DNA from: M3007 sp041741155
GTDB lineage: Bacteria > Bacteroidota > Bacteroidia > Chitinophagales > Saprospiraceae
Direction of reading: 5' to 3'
Length of the DNA stretch: 64,000 bases
NCBI GenBank assembly: GCA_041741155.1
Contig: JBGSKO010000211.1
Coordinates: 1-64,000 of the forward strand
Shown: positions 16,886 through 25,859 of the stretch, in pieces
Layout of the letters: every line of letters begins with the position of its first letter
Numbering within the stretch: the stretch's first letter is position 1
Program-made: the position numbers and the translations under genes
The notes under the pieces: model-generated
Told to the model about the DNA's origin: nothing
The model's input: only the letters and a program-made list of their open reading frames with translations
Database searches by the model: none

Positions 16886-19795
16886 TCAGAATGTGACGTC
16901 AACCCCGAACGTGATGGACTTGCCCACCGGATAGCGGAAAAACTCGGAGCCGCTTTCGTCAGCTTCGGGGTCCAGGCCGGAATAGTTGGTTTTTGTCCAC
17001 AGATTTTGTCCCTGCGCATAAACCGTGATATTCTGGAGCCGGGCCTTCTGCATCCAGGCAGACGGGAAGGTGTAAGCCAGCGTTACGTTCCGCAAACGGA
17101 TAAAGGAACCATCTTCGAGGTAACGGGTCGAGAGGTTTTGCGCGCCGTTGTTGCCACCCGAACGGGGTTGCGGACGGGAAGCGATGTCGCCAGGGTTTTC
17201 CCAGTGATCGCCGGCCGCTTTAATGTGTGTCCAGCCAAAACGCAGTCCATCGCTTTCCATGAATGCGCGGGACTGGTTGTAGATTTCATGTCCCTGTGCG
17301 GTGTAGAAAAATGCAGAGAGCGAGAATCCTTTGTAGCCAAACGTATTCGTGAGGCCCGCGATGAAGTCCGGTTCGGCATTTCCGTACAGGAAGCGCGTTG
17401 CCTGGCTGTAGGTGCCGGTAACGCCACCGCCGTCAACAGCCCAAAGCGGGGTACCGTTGGCCGGGTTTACGCCTGCCCACTGCTGCAGGTAGAAAGAGCG
17501 AATGGGAGCGCCTTCGCGATACACCTGGAGACCGTTGAGGATGTCCTCGCCTTCCGGGAGGGACAGCACTTCGTTGTCGTTGAAAGAAATGTTGAAGTTC
17601 AAATTCCAGTCGAAACCACCTGCGCGGGTAGCCTTGACCGGCGCCAGGTTGAGCGTGAGTTCCACGCCGGAGTTTTGTACCTCGCCGAGGTTACGGGTAG
17701 CCGTAGTGAAACCGCTGGTGGACGACACCGGTACGTTCAGCAGCAGGTTCTCCGATTTGCGGTTGTAGTATTCCACCGTACCGCCGATGCGGCTGTCCAG
17801 GATGGAAAAGTCCAACCCGATATTCATGTTTTTCGATGTTTCCCACGTCAGGTCGGGGTTACCGATCTGGGCCGGACTGCTGCCGGGTTCGTTCTGGTAC
17901 GCGGCGCCAAAGCCGTACAACTCTTGGGTGACAAAGTTGCCGATAGCGGCATTACCGGCAGTACCGTAGCTGGCGCGAAGGCGGAGCATATTCAGCCAGC
18001 CGGCATTGCTGAGGAAATTTTCGTCGCTGATTTGCCAGGAGCCGCCAACCGACCAGAAATTGGCCCAGCGGTTGTTGGCGCCAAAGCGCGAGGAACCATC
18101 GCGACGAAGACTACCGGTGAGGCGGTAACGATCTTTGAACGCGTAGTTGACCTGGCCGAGATACGACAGGAAGGAAAAGTCGTCTTTTGATCCACCAACA
18201 AAGTCCGGTTCTGCAGCCGAGTCCAGCGTTTTCAATTTGCCCGAAGCAAAGCCTTTGCCTGCGGCATTGAACGATTTGAAATTAGTCCGCTGGTACTCGT
18301 ACACGCCCATGGCGTCCAGGCTGTGATCCTTACCAAAATTCGTAAAATACCGGAGTATGGATTGGGTCGTGAGGGCGCGGTTTTGGCTGAAAGCCGTCGT
18401 CAGGTTGCCACGGTCGTTCACGCCGTCAGCAGTGGTTGGGTCATCATAGTCCACTTCATCCAAATTGATCAGGTCAATGTTGGCATTCTGCGTGAACGAA
18501 AGGCTATTGAAAATTTTGTATGTCGCCGACAACTTGGAAATCAAGCGGAAGGTATTTACGTCCACGGTGTTCAGCGGAAGCGAGTACAGGAAGTTGTCGC
18601 CCGTGAGGCCGATGTAGTCGTCTTCCAAACCCGTGTACAATAGCCCCGTTGCCGGATTGATCTTTCCTTGCAGGGGCGTGGAAGTAAATGCCGATGCAAT
18701 AGGGGATTGGAAGCGGTTACCGTCCACGGCGTTATTTTGCTGGGAGTAGGAACCGTTCAGGTTTAGTCCAAAGCTCAGGCGGTCGGAGGCGGTGTGGTCA
18801 ATATTGCTGCGCAGAGACAGACGATTGAACTCAGAACCAATCAGGATTCCCTCTTGATCGAAGTAGCCGCCGGATACAAAGAACCTGGTTTTCTCGTTGC
18901 CGCCGCGCGCCTGTAACTCCACGTTGTAGGTCTGTCCGGTGCGGAAAGCTTCATCCAGCCAATCCGTGGTATTGTCCAGCATGGATGCGGGCCGGGTGGC
19001 GTCAATCTGCTCGGCTGTCCGGCCGCTATTGGCCAGGACTTTCCGCTCGTAGTTCCAGGCTTCTTCAGCCGACATGAGTTCGAAATTGCCAAAGTTTGGC
19101 ATGGTCACGCCATTTTGGGCCTTCACCGTCATTTCTGTTCTGCCGGCTTTGCCGCGTTTGGTTGTGATGACGACTACCCCGTTGCTACCGCGGGAGCCGT
19201 ACAAAGCTGTAGCCGTAGCATCTTTCAAAATCGAGATATTTTCGATGTCGTTCGGGTTCATCTGAGACAGTACATCCACGGCGTTGGTTGTCGCATCCAG
19301 AGCAGCAAAGTTGCCTTGCTCGATGATTATCCCGTCCACTACATACAGCGGATTACGACCGGCGTTGATGGAACCTGTTCCCCGTACGCGCACCTGCTGC
19401 TGGGCGCCGGGCTGACCAGACGTAGCCGTGGTGTACACCCCGGCGGCACGGCCTTGCATCAGTTGGTTCACGTCCGTCATGGGAATATTTTCCAGCTGTT
19501 TGGCACTGACAACTGACACGGAAGAGACCAATTTCTTGGATTCGACCTCCGAGTAGCCGGTCACCACGAGTTCGGTGAGCAAACCGGCAGCCTCCAACAG
19601 AACGATGTCTATGATGCGCAAGCCCGTCACGTCCACCTCCTGGGTTTGGTAGCCGGTGTACGACACTACGAGGGTGTTGGCTCCGTCGGGCATTGCGATC
19701 GTAAATTTGCCGTCGGGATCAGTGATTTTACCAACATTCGTGCCTTTGGCAAGCACGGTAGCCCCGATAAGTCCGGAGCCGCTTTCGTCGGTCAC
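16886..19795 (-). CDS. SusC/RagA-family TonB-linked outer-membrane protein (open part of a gene with an early amber codon)
   Basis: 969 open codons of a SusC-type transporter. A carboxypeptidase-regulatory-like domain covers the first 75 residues (GKITDPDGKFTIAMPDGA). A plug with NPNDIENISILKDATATALY and SRGSNGVVVITTKRG (residues 180-220) and a barrel ending FGVDVTF follow. It would import an oligomer together with the SusD encoded after it. The only start in the uninterrupted frame is a GTG at 19795, which would leave no signal peptide. The natural ATG at 19873 is separated from it by a TAG at 19820-19822. The reading frame is otherwise undamaged. It is either a recent nonsense allele, a sequencing error, or a readthrough case. 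Confidence 0.9.
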   Translation of the reverse strand: MTDESGSGLIGATVLAKGTNVGKITDPDGKFTIAMPDGANTLVVSYTGYQTQEVDVTGLRIIDIVLLEAAGLLTELVVTGYSEVESKKLVSSVSVVSAKQLENIPMTDVNQLMQGRAAGVYTTATSGQPGAQQQVRVRGTGSINAGRNPLYVVDGIIIEQGNFAALDATTNAVDVLSQMNPNDIENISILKDATATALYGSRGSNGVVVITTKRGKAGRTEMTVKAQNGVTMPNFGNFELMSAEEAWNYERKVLANSGRTAEQIDATRPASMLDNTTDWLDEAFRTGQTYNVELQARGGNEKTRFFVSGGYFDQEGILIGSEFNRLSLRSNIDHTASDRLSFGLNLNGSYSQQNNAVDGNRFQSPIASAFTSTPLQGKINPATGLLYTGLEDDYIGLTGDNFLYSLPLNTVDVNTFRLISKLSATYKIFNSLSFTQNANIDLINLDEVDYDDPTTADGVNDRGNLTTAFSQNRALTTQSILRYFTNFGKDHSLDAMGVYEYQRTNFKSFNAAGKGFASGKLKTLDSAAEPDFVGGSKDDFSFLSYLGQVNYAFKDRYRLTGSLRRDGSSRFGANNRWANFWSVGGSWQISDENFLSNAGWLNMLRLRASYGTAGNAAIGNFVTQELYGFGAAYQNEPGSSPAQIGNPDLTWETSKNMNIGLDFSILDSRIGGTVEYYNRKSENLLLNVPVSSTSGFTTATRNLGEVQNSGVELTLNLAPVKATRAGGFDWNLNFNISFNDNEVLSLPEGEDILNGLQVYREGAPIRSFYLQQWAGVNPANGTPLWAVDGGGVTGTYSQATRFLYGNAEPDFIAGLTNTFGYKGFSLSAFFYTAQGHEIYNQSRAFMESDGLRFGWTHIKAAGDHWENPGDIASRPQPRSGGNNGAQNLSTRYLEDGSFIRLRNVTLAYTFPSAWMQKARLQNITVYAQGQNLWTKTNYSGLDPEADESGSEFFRYPVGKSITFGVDVTF

Positions 19796-19873
19796 GGTAC
19801 CCGTCAGGGTTCGCTGGGCCTACAAAGCGCCGGCGACGAAAAGCAACAAACAAAGTACATAATTTCGCTTCAT
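19796..19873 (-). pseudogene. 5' end of susC: signal peptide interrupted by TAG
   Basis: From the ATG at 19873 the frame reads MKRNYVLCLLLFVAGAL, stop, AQRTLTGTV and continues directly into the SusC frame. The stop lies at codon 18, just before the Ala-Gln signal-peptidase site, where tryptophan (TGG) or glutamine (CAG) would be expected. One base change in TAG restores either codon. Thus the gene as written cannot produce an exported SusC without readthrough. Confidence 0.85.
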
Positions 19874-20177
19874 GAATAAAGTTGTTTAGTTAATTATGAA
19901 TGGATTGAAAAAATACATACGAATGCAAAATTGAAAAAAAATAATGGATACCCGAAATCGTCTCAACCATCATCTGATGCCTTCGCGTATTTTTTATTTC
20001 AAATCTGCGCACAATGCTCCGGTTTTTTATTAAAACCGGTAGCCAAAAAATTTGGCGACTAATTATTTCACAATATGCAATTTCACAAATCAAGCGGCAG
20101 CAACATCCGCTGCTTCCAAAATCACCTCAAATACAGCCGTCGCCTTACCTTGTGCCCGTATTAAAAATCCACCAGCC

Positions 20178-21539
20178 ATGCCCAACAGTTCCGCTGCCCC
20201 CAAAAATGCCGTAGTCGTCGGCGCCGGCCTTGTCGGCGCCTTGTGGACCGTCTTTCTCGCACGCCGAGGCTACCACGTGGACGTCTATGAGCGTCGCCCC
20301 GATATGCGCGCCGCCGGTTATGCCGGCGGGCGTTCCATCAACCTGGCCATGAGCGTACGCGGCTGGTCTGCTATTGACAAGGCCGGTATCCGCGACAAAA
20401 TTGAAAAAGTAGCCATACCAATGCCCGGGCGCATGATGCACGCCGTGGATGGCCAACTCAGTTACCAGCCTTATGGCAAAGCGGATGAGGCCATATACTC
20501 GGTATCCCGCGGCGGTCTGAACCTCGAACTGTTGCGCATCGCCGGCGAATACCCCAACGTGCAGTTTCATTTCGAACACCGCTGCACGGACGTAGATTTG
20601 CACCAGCCGCGCATCTCTTTCGAAGATATGCGCACCGGCACGCACAAAACCGTGGATGCACCGCTAATCTTTGGCTCCGACGGGGCCTTTTCCGCAGTGC
20701 GTTATGCCCTGCAGCGCACGGATCGTTTCGACTACATCCAGCGCTACATTGACCATGGTTACAAAGAACTAACCATACCACCCACTGCCGACGGCAAGCA
20801 CCGCATGGATCCCAACGCCCTGCACATCTGGCCCAGAGGCAACTTTATGCTCATCGCGCTGCCCAATGCCGACGGTAGTTTTACCTGCACCCTTTTCCTG
20901 CCTTTTGAAGGCGCGATTGCCTTCGAACACCTGACCAATGACGACGCGGTAGCAGACTTTTTCAACCGCTATTTCGCCGATACGGTGCCGCTCCTGCCAA
21001 CCCTGCTGGAGGATTTTCGCACCAACCCGACCTCGTCGCTCGTCACCACGCAGTGCTACCCCTGGCAGTGGCAAAACCGCATCCTGCTTATCGGCGATTC
21101 CGCACATGCCATCGTGCCATTCTACGGACAGGGCATGAATGCCGGCTTCGAAGACTGTACCATCCTCGATACGATGTACGATGCTTACGGCGGCGACTGG
21201 TCGCGCATCATTTCCGAATTTTCCGCCCAGCGGAAAAAGGACGGCGATGCCATCCTCGAACTGGCGCTGCGCAACTTCATCGAAATGCGCGACCTCGTGG
21301 GCGATCCCAAGTTTTTGCTGCGCAAAAAAATAGCTGCACACCTGCACGAGCGCTACCCCGATTTTTTGCCGGTTTATTCCATGGTATCGTTCAGCAATAC
21401 GCCGTACCACGTTGCCCTGCGCGAAGACGACCGCCAAAATAATTTGTTCCGCACGATTCTCTCCCTGCCCGATATCGAAACAAACTGGGACGGGCCGGAG
21501 GTGGAACGGGTTTTTCGTGCATGGTCAGAGGCTGTTTGA
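20178..21539 (+). CDS. kmo: Kynurenine 3-monooxygenase
   Basis: A 453-residue FAD-dependent aromatic hydroxylase. The dinucleotide-binding motif is VVVGAGLVGALWTVFLARRG (residues 12-31). The characteristic YERRPDMRAAGYAGGRSIN and MSVRGWSA segments follow, as in kynurenine 3-monooxygenases. The second FAD motif is RILLIGDSAHAIVPFYGQGM near residue 300. The C-terminal region is amphipathic. It converts kynurenine to 3-hydroxykynurenine in tryptophan breakdown. The ATG at 20178 is preferred because the upstream extension is low-complexity and non-homologous in character. The 304-bp region upstream (19874-20177) separates it from the divergent susC. I see no clear promoter match there. Confidence 0.93.
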   Translation: MPNSSAAPKNAVVVGAGLVGALWTVFLARRGYHVDVYERRPDMRAAGYAGGRSINLAMSVRGWSAIDKAGIRDKIEKVAIPMPGRMMHAVDGQLSYQPYGKADEAIYSVSRGGLNLELLRIAGEYPNVQFHFEHRCTDVDLHQPRISFEDMRTGTHKTVDAPLIFGSDGAFSAVRYALQRTDRFDYIQRYIDHGYKELTIPPTADGKHRMDPNALHIWPRGNFMLIALPNADGSFTCTLFLPFEGAIAFEHLTNDDAVADFFNRYFADTVPLLPTLLEDFRTNPTSSLVTTQCYPWQWQNRILLIGDSAHAIVPFYGQGMNAGFEDCTILDTMYDAYGGDWSRIISEFSAQRKKDGDAILELALRNFIEMRDLVGDPKFLLRKKIAAHLHERYPDFLPVYSMVSFSNTPYHVALREDDRQNNLFRTILSLPDIETNWDGPEVERVFRAWSEAV

Positions 21540-21609
21540 ATTTCAGCATACCGCTTGCGCCGCATCCGGCAAATGACAGGGTAGCCCACCGGCGTCCCCA
21601 CAAAACCCC

Positions 21610-21617
21610 TACTTTTG
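21610..21617 (+). promoter_or_regulatory. -7 promoter element TACTTTTG very close to the start codon
   Basis: Exact TAnnTTTG motif whose last base lies only 9 bases before the ATG of the OmpA/PD40 gene. Transcription from it would begin about at the ATG and give a leaderless or nearly leaderless mRNA. Confidence 0.5.
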
Positions 21618-21626
21618 TAGCCAGAT

Positions 21627-23765
21627 ATGTCAAAAAGAATCCTTTCGTTCGGGCTATTTGCCTGCTTGCTGTTGCTCATGGCTCCCACGCTGTCGGCACA
21701 AAAAATCACCGACCTGAAGCGCACCGGTGAAAAACAATTTGCCAACCGCCAATGGGCCGAGGCTGCAACCGCGTTGGGCCAATACCAACAGGAAAAACCC
21801 GGCGACCCCGGTGTGCTGACCAAACTCGGCATCTGCAATTACCACCTCCACCAGGCCGACAAAGCACAGCAATACCTTGAATTTGTGTTGCAAAAAAATC
21901 CGAAAAGCGCCGACGCAGACCTGCACTACTACCTGGCTCGAACGCTGCACGGCCGCTCCGAATTCGAGCGGGCTATTGCCGCATACAAGGGTTTTTTGCG
22001 CATATCAGGCGACAAGCACCCGCTACGCGCCAATGTTGTAGAGAATATCCGCCGCTGCGCAAGCGGACTGGGTATCCGCGCCAATCCGGACGTGGCTTTG
22101 GTGGAAAATCTCGGCGACCGGGTAAATTCCACCGGCGACGAGTTTGCCCCGCTACCGTCGGTGAACCACCCCGGGCGCATCTATTTTTCCGCTGCCCGAG
22201 AAAACTGCACGGGCGGCCGCCGCAACGAACAGGGCTATGAAGACCCGGATGCCGGGCATTGGTGCAGCGACATGTTTTTTTCAAACCTGACCAATAGCGG
22301 CTGGAATTACGCTACCCTGCTCGGCGACCTGCTCAATACCCCCCGCTTTGAAGTGGCGCTCGATTTCAACAGTACCGGCCAAATTCTCTACTTCTTCCGC
22401 GGGTTCACCCTGTACAGCGGAGAAATTCTGGCCGACACTTCCGGCCAAAATGCCGTCACCTCACCGGCTTTCACCAGTCCGATGCTTCCTGAGGAGGGCG
22501 ATATCGCCCCCTTCCTCGCCAATGACACGCTCCTCTTGTTTGCCAGCCGCCGCCCCGACGGGCAAGGCGGTCTCGATCTGTACTACGCCACTCGGAATGA
22601 TAGCGGCTGGGCTGCTCCGCGCAATCTCGGTCCGACAATCAATTCGCCTTATGACGAAACTACGCCCTTTTTGGCCCGAGACGGGCGCTCGCTGTATTTC
22701 AGCAGCAACCACCCCGGCAGTATGGGCGGGTTCGATGTGTTCAAATCAGTTTTTGACGAAACGTCGCAGACCTGGTCGGCGCCTGTCAACCTCGGCAAAC
22801 CCGTTAATTCGCCCGGTGACGACGCGTTTTTCCGGCTTTCCACCGACGGTCTGACGGCCTTCTTTTCCTCCGACCGACTCGACAGCTATGGCGCGCGCGA
22901 TATTTACATGGCCTATTTTAAACAAGAGCGTACAGAGCAATTGGCCGACCGACTGCTGTTTACTGATGTTGCCAAAAAAGCAAACGCGCTTGCCAACCTC
23001 CAGAGCGGCCCCAAACCGGTGGAAAAAGTAACCTTGCCGGTGCTCTACTACAATACCGACAACGACGTACTGCGCGAGGAAAACAAGAATACCCTCAGCG
23101 AAGTGGCGCGCCTGGCCCGCCTGCACCCCGAGGCACAGATTTTGGTCCATGTACACACGGATGAAACCGGGCCGGCCAAGTTTGATCTGTACTACGGCAT
23201 CAAACGGGCCGAAATCGTCGGCAAGGCGTTGACTGACCGGGGTATTCCCGCCCGGCGTATATCCCTGAAAAGTTTCGGTTCGGCTTATCCGGTTGCCCGG
23301 AATGTACTGGACGCGGTGCCCAACCCCCTGGGGCAGCGCCTGAACCGCCGCATCGAGGTTTCCTTTGCATCCGTGGAGCGTACGTTGGCGCTGGAGCAAA
23401 CGATCCAGCGGCAGATTGTGCCGGAAGACATGATCATCCGCAGTATTGAGCCGGTGGAAGCGCGGTTTGCGGGACTGGCCTACCGCGTGGAGGCCGTCAC
23501 GGCGCGGCAGATTTTGGCCAACGACGCACTGGGTATGTTCAGCGACCTGATGATCGAATCGGAGCCGGAATCCGGCTCCTACCGCTACTCGGCGGGACTT
23601 TACCGCACCTTTGCCGAAGCAGTTGCCCAGCGGCGCGCGTTGCAGGCGCAGGGATTCCCGGATGCTTCGATCTCGGCATATATAGACGGGCTTCGGATTT
23701 CCCGAGCCGAGGCAATAGGGTTACAGAAAAAGTTTCCCGATCTTGCAGCATTCATTAAAAACTAA
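21627..23765 (+). CDS. TPR / PD40 beta-propeller / OmpA-domain envelope protein
   Basis: A 712-residue exported protein with signal peptide MSKRILSFGLFACLLLLM ending near PTLSAQ. TPR-like helices cover residues 28-150. Six or so PD40 (WD40-like) strands cover residues 165-430, with motifs such as RSLYFSSNHPGSMGGFDVF. The OmpA peptidoglycan-binding domain covers about residues 465-580 (VLYYNTDNDVLREENKNTL; RLNRRIEVS). The C-terminal tail (610-712) resembles a SPOR-like repeat (YRYSAGLYRTFAEAVAQRRA). The architecture recalls PorE, which links the type IX secretion system to the cell wall, but there is no lipobox here. It heads an operon with a methyltransferase and gldH. Confidence 0.85.
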   Translation: MSKRILSFGLFACLLLLMAPTLSAQKITDLKRTGEKQFANRQWAEAATALGQYQQEKPGDPGVLTKLGICNYHLHQADKAQQYLEFVLQKNPKSADADLHYYLARTLHGRSEFERAIAAYKGFLRISGDKHPLRANVVENIRRCASGLGIRANPDVALVENLGDRVNSTGDEFAPLPSVNHPGRIYFSAARENCTGGRRNEQGYEDPDAGHWCSDMFFSNLTNSGWNYATLLGDLLNTPRFEVALDFNSTGQILYFFRGFTLYSGEILADTSGQNAVTSPAFTSPMLPEEGDIAPFLANDTLLLFASRRPDGQGGLDLYYATRNDSGWAAPRNLGPTINSPYDETTPFLARDGRSLYFSSNHPGSMGGFDVFKSVFDETSQTWSAPVNLGKPVNSPGDDAFFRLSTDGLTAFFSSDRLDSYGARDIYMAYFKQERTEQLADRLLFTDVAKKANALANLQSGPKPVEKVTLPVLYYNTDNDVLREENKNTLSEVARLARLHPEAQILVHVHTDETGPAKFDLYYGIKRAEIVGKALTDRGIPARRISLKSFGSAYPVARNVLDAVPNPLGQRLNRRIEVSFASVERTLALEQTIQRQIVPEDMIIRSIEPVEARFAGLAYRVEAVTARQILANDALGMFSDLMIESEPESGSYRYSAGLYRTFAEAVAQRRALQAQGFPDASISAYIDGLRISRAEAIGLQKKFPDLAAFIKN

Positions 23766-23770
23766 GGCAA

Positions 23771-24358
23771 TTGCGACGACGCATAGATTTCCTCCGCGAA
23801 ACTTTCCGCAATCTGAAAACGACGGGCAGTATAGCTCGAAGTTCACGGTTTCTGTGTCGGCATATCACAGAAAAAATCATTTCGGAGGAAGCCAAAGTAG
23901 TGCTGGAGCTTGGGCCGGGCGATGGGGCTATCACTCAGTTTATCCTAGAAAAACTGGGGCCGGATACACAGATTTTGGTGTTCGAGGTCAACGACGTTTT
24001 TATCCAGAAACTTCGCGACACGTTTAAAGACCCGCGCCTTAGCCTGATCCACGACTCCGCCGAGCACATTGAAAAATACCTGGCCGAACGCGGAATTGAA
24101 TCCGTGGACTATATCATATCCGGGATACCGTTTGCCATACTTCCAGAGTCGCTGGCCGAGACCATAACCCGGGAATGCCACCGGTGGCTGCGCACCGGGG
24201 GATTGTTTATCCAGTTTCACTATTCGCCATTGCGCAAGCAATTTTACCATCGGATATTTGGAAACGCCCGCGTGGATTTTATCCCGCTGAATATCCCGCC
24301 CGCATTCGTCGTTACCTGTCAAAAACAACTGCACCATACCTCCGATGACGCAAAATAA
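23771..24358 (+). CDS. Class I SAM-dependent methyltransferase, phospholipid N-methyltransferase-like
   Basis: A 195-residue methyltransferase with SAM motif I VLELGPGDGAITQFIL (residues 43-58), an acidic residue ending strand 2 (VFEVN), and ISGIPFAILP in the position of motif IV. The N-terminal TTGSIARSSRFL matches the start of PmtA-type enzymes, which methylate phosphatidylethanolamine and share the fold of rRNA adenine dimethylases. The start is a TTG at 23771, since no ATG precedes motif I in frame. It begins 5 bases after the previous stop codon and overlaps gldH by 14 bp, so the three genes form one operon. The substrate is unproven. Confidence 0.75.
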   Translation: MRRRIDFLRETFRNLKTTGSIARSSRFLCRHITEKIISEEAKVVLELGPGDGAITQFILEKLGPDTQILVFEVNDVFIQKLRDTFKDPRLSLIHDSAEHIEKYLAERGIESVDYIISGIPFAILPESLAETITRECHRWLRTGGLFIQFHYSPLRKQFYHRIFGNARVDFIPLNIPPAFVVTCQKQLHHTSDDAK

Positions 24359-24857
24359 GCATCATAAAATACCTGCGAAAGTAAGCCTGCTGATCCTGTT
24401 TGTTTTGACGGTCCTGCTGCAAACGGCCTGCGGACCAGACTATTTTTTTCAGGAAACAAAAGCGATTTCCGGTGGACAATGGGCATACCGCGACACCCTT
24501 GATTTTCGCTTCACGGTGACGGACACACTCGAGACCTACAACTTGTACCTCGATTTTGAGTACGCCGATACCTTTTCCACCCAAAACCTTTATGTAAAAC
24601 TGCACACGCAGTTTCCTGACGGGAAACGCCTTAGCAAACAAAAATCTTTCGACCTGTTTGACGACCAGGGGAAACCACACGGGAAGTGTTCGGGCGGGAC
24701 GTGCAAGCAGCGCACCCTGCTCCAGGAACAGGCTTTTTTCAACCGGCCGGGAACGTATGTCATTACGCTGGAGCAGTACACGCGCATGGATCCCCTGCCC
24801 GGGCTGCACGCTGCGGGGCTGACCATGGAGGTAACCGGAATAAAACGGAAAAACTAA
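24345..24857 (+). CDS. gldH: Gliding motility lipoprotein GldH
   Basis: A 170-residue lipoprotein. The signal segment runs to TVLLQTACGPDYFF, with lipidated Cys29. The ISGGQWAYRDTLDFRFTVTD region and the later KLHTQFPDGKRLSKQK and GKPHGKCSGGTC segments match GldH of gliding Bacteroidota. In Flavobacterium GldH is required for gliding motility. It is the last gene of an operon with an OmpA/PD40 protein and a methyltransferase, overlapping the latter by 14 bp. It ends 6 bp from the convergent nadK stop. Confidence 0.85.
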   Translation: MTQNKHHKIPAKVSLLILFVLTVLLQTACGPDYFFQETKAISGGQWAYRDTLDFRFTVTDTLETYNLYLDFEYADTFSTQNLYVKLHTQFPDGKRLSKQKSFDLFDDQGKPHGKCSGGTCKQRTLLQEQAFFNRPGTYVITLEQYTRMDPLPGLHAAGLTMEVTGIKRKN

Positions 24858-24863
24858 GCGTGT

Positions 24864-25745
24864 TTAATTTCGCAAATCCGTCCCCCAGGTCAATTTTTCG
24901 CGCAGGGTTTGCAGGAAAGACGTCTCTTGAAGTTGCACGAGTTTGATGCTATAATCATTGCGGCGCACAGCCAGTTGGTGTTGTGCCGTGATGAGTTCAA
25001 ACCGGGAATCAAGCGTGCAGATAAAGTTGTCGGCGCGGCCCTCGATTTCGAAGGAGATAACAGACTGATCCGAGAGCACAATCGGGCGCAGGTTCAGGTT
25101 GTGCGGGGCGACGGGGGTGATAACGAAGTTCCCGGAATTCGGCAATATGATCGGGCCGCCGCAACTCAGCGAATAGGCCGTGCTTCCGGTCGGGGTCGAG
25201 ATCACGATACCGTCGGCCCAGTATGAGTTCAGATAGTCGCCGTTCAGAAAGGTATGAATGGTGATCATCGAGGAGGTATCGCGCTTGAGCAGGGTACAAT
25301 CGTTCAGGGCAAACGGGATATCGCCGAACAGCCCCGGCGCACTCTCCAGATACAGCATGGTGCGTTCGGTGACATTGAAATGCCCTAAAACCAGTTTCTG
25401 AATCGCCGATTCGATGAGGTGTTTTTCGGTGCTGGCCAGGAACCCCAGCCGGCCGAGGTTGATACCGAGCATAGGCACTCCGGCATCGCGCACCACGGTG
25501 ACGGCATTCAGCATGGTACCGTCGCCGCCCAGCACAATCACAAAATCTATGCGGTGCACAAAAAAATCGCGGTAACCGTCGAAGCTGCCATATGGCCCCG
25601 GGAAACGCACCTTACCGTCAAGGTCCTCGAGATACGGCGTATAGATATAGGATGTGATGCCCTCCGCGTAGAGTGCATCGAACAATGCCTGGATGTACGG
25701 CAGGTCTTTGTCTTTGTATTGTTTTCCGAAAACGACGACTTGCAT
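24864..25745 (-). CDS. nadK: NAD kinase
   Basis: A 293-residue enzyme that phosphorylates NAD to NADP. The GGDGT motif with catalytic Asp75 is in VLGGDGTMLNAV. The substrate-binding segments LNDCTLL and DGIVISTPTGSTAYSLSCGG are present. The start is the ATG at 25745 (MQVVVFGKQY); a longer frame adds only a His/Ser-rich tail. It follows the arginine operon by 114 bp on the same strand and may be partly co-transcribed. Confidence 0.96.
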   Translation of the reverse strand: MQVVVFGKQYKDKDLPYIQALFDALYAEGITSYIYTPYLEDLDGKVRFPGPYGSFDGYRDFFVHRIDFVIVLGGDGTMLNAVTVVRDAGVPMLGINLGRLGFLASTEKHLIESAIQKLVLGHFNVTERTMLYLESAPGLFGDIPFALNDCTLLKRDTSSMITIHTFLNGDYLNSYWADGIVISTPTGSTAYSLSCGGPIILPNSGNFVITPVAPHNLNLRPIVLSDQSVISFEIEGRADNFICTLDSRFELITAQHQLAVRRNDYSIKLVQLQETSFLQTLREKLTWGTDLRN

Positions 25746-25859
25746 ACGGTGGGAGTGGGAATGTTGTTGGGTCGAAGGTGCCAATATAAATACTACTGTG
25801 CAACTTCGCCCGCAACAGAATTGCCCACTGATTTCATTTCGCTTCCGACAGGTTGCCGG

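Noticed and set aside
16817..18190. 457-codon plus-strand frame antisense to susC
   Set aside because: Shadow of the susC coding strand; no signal or family features.
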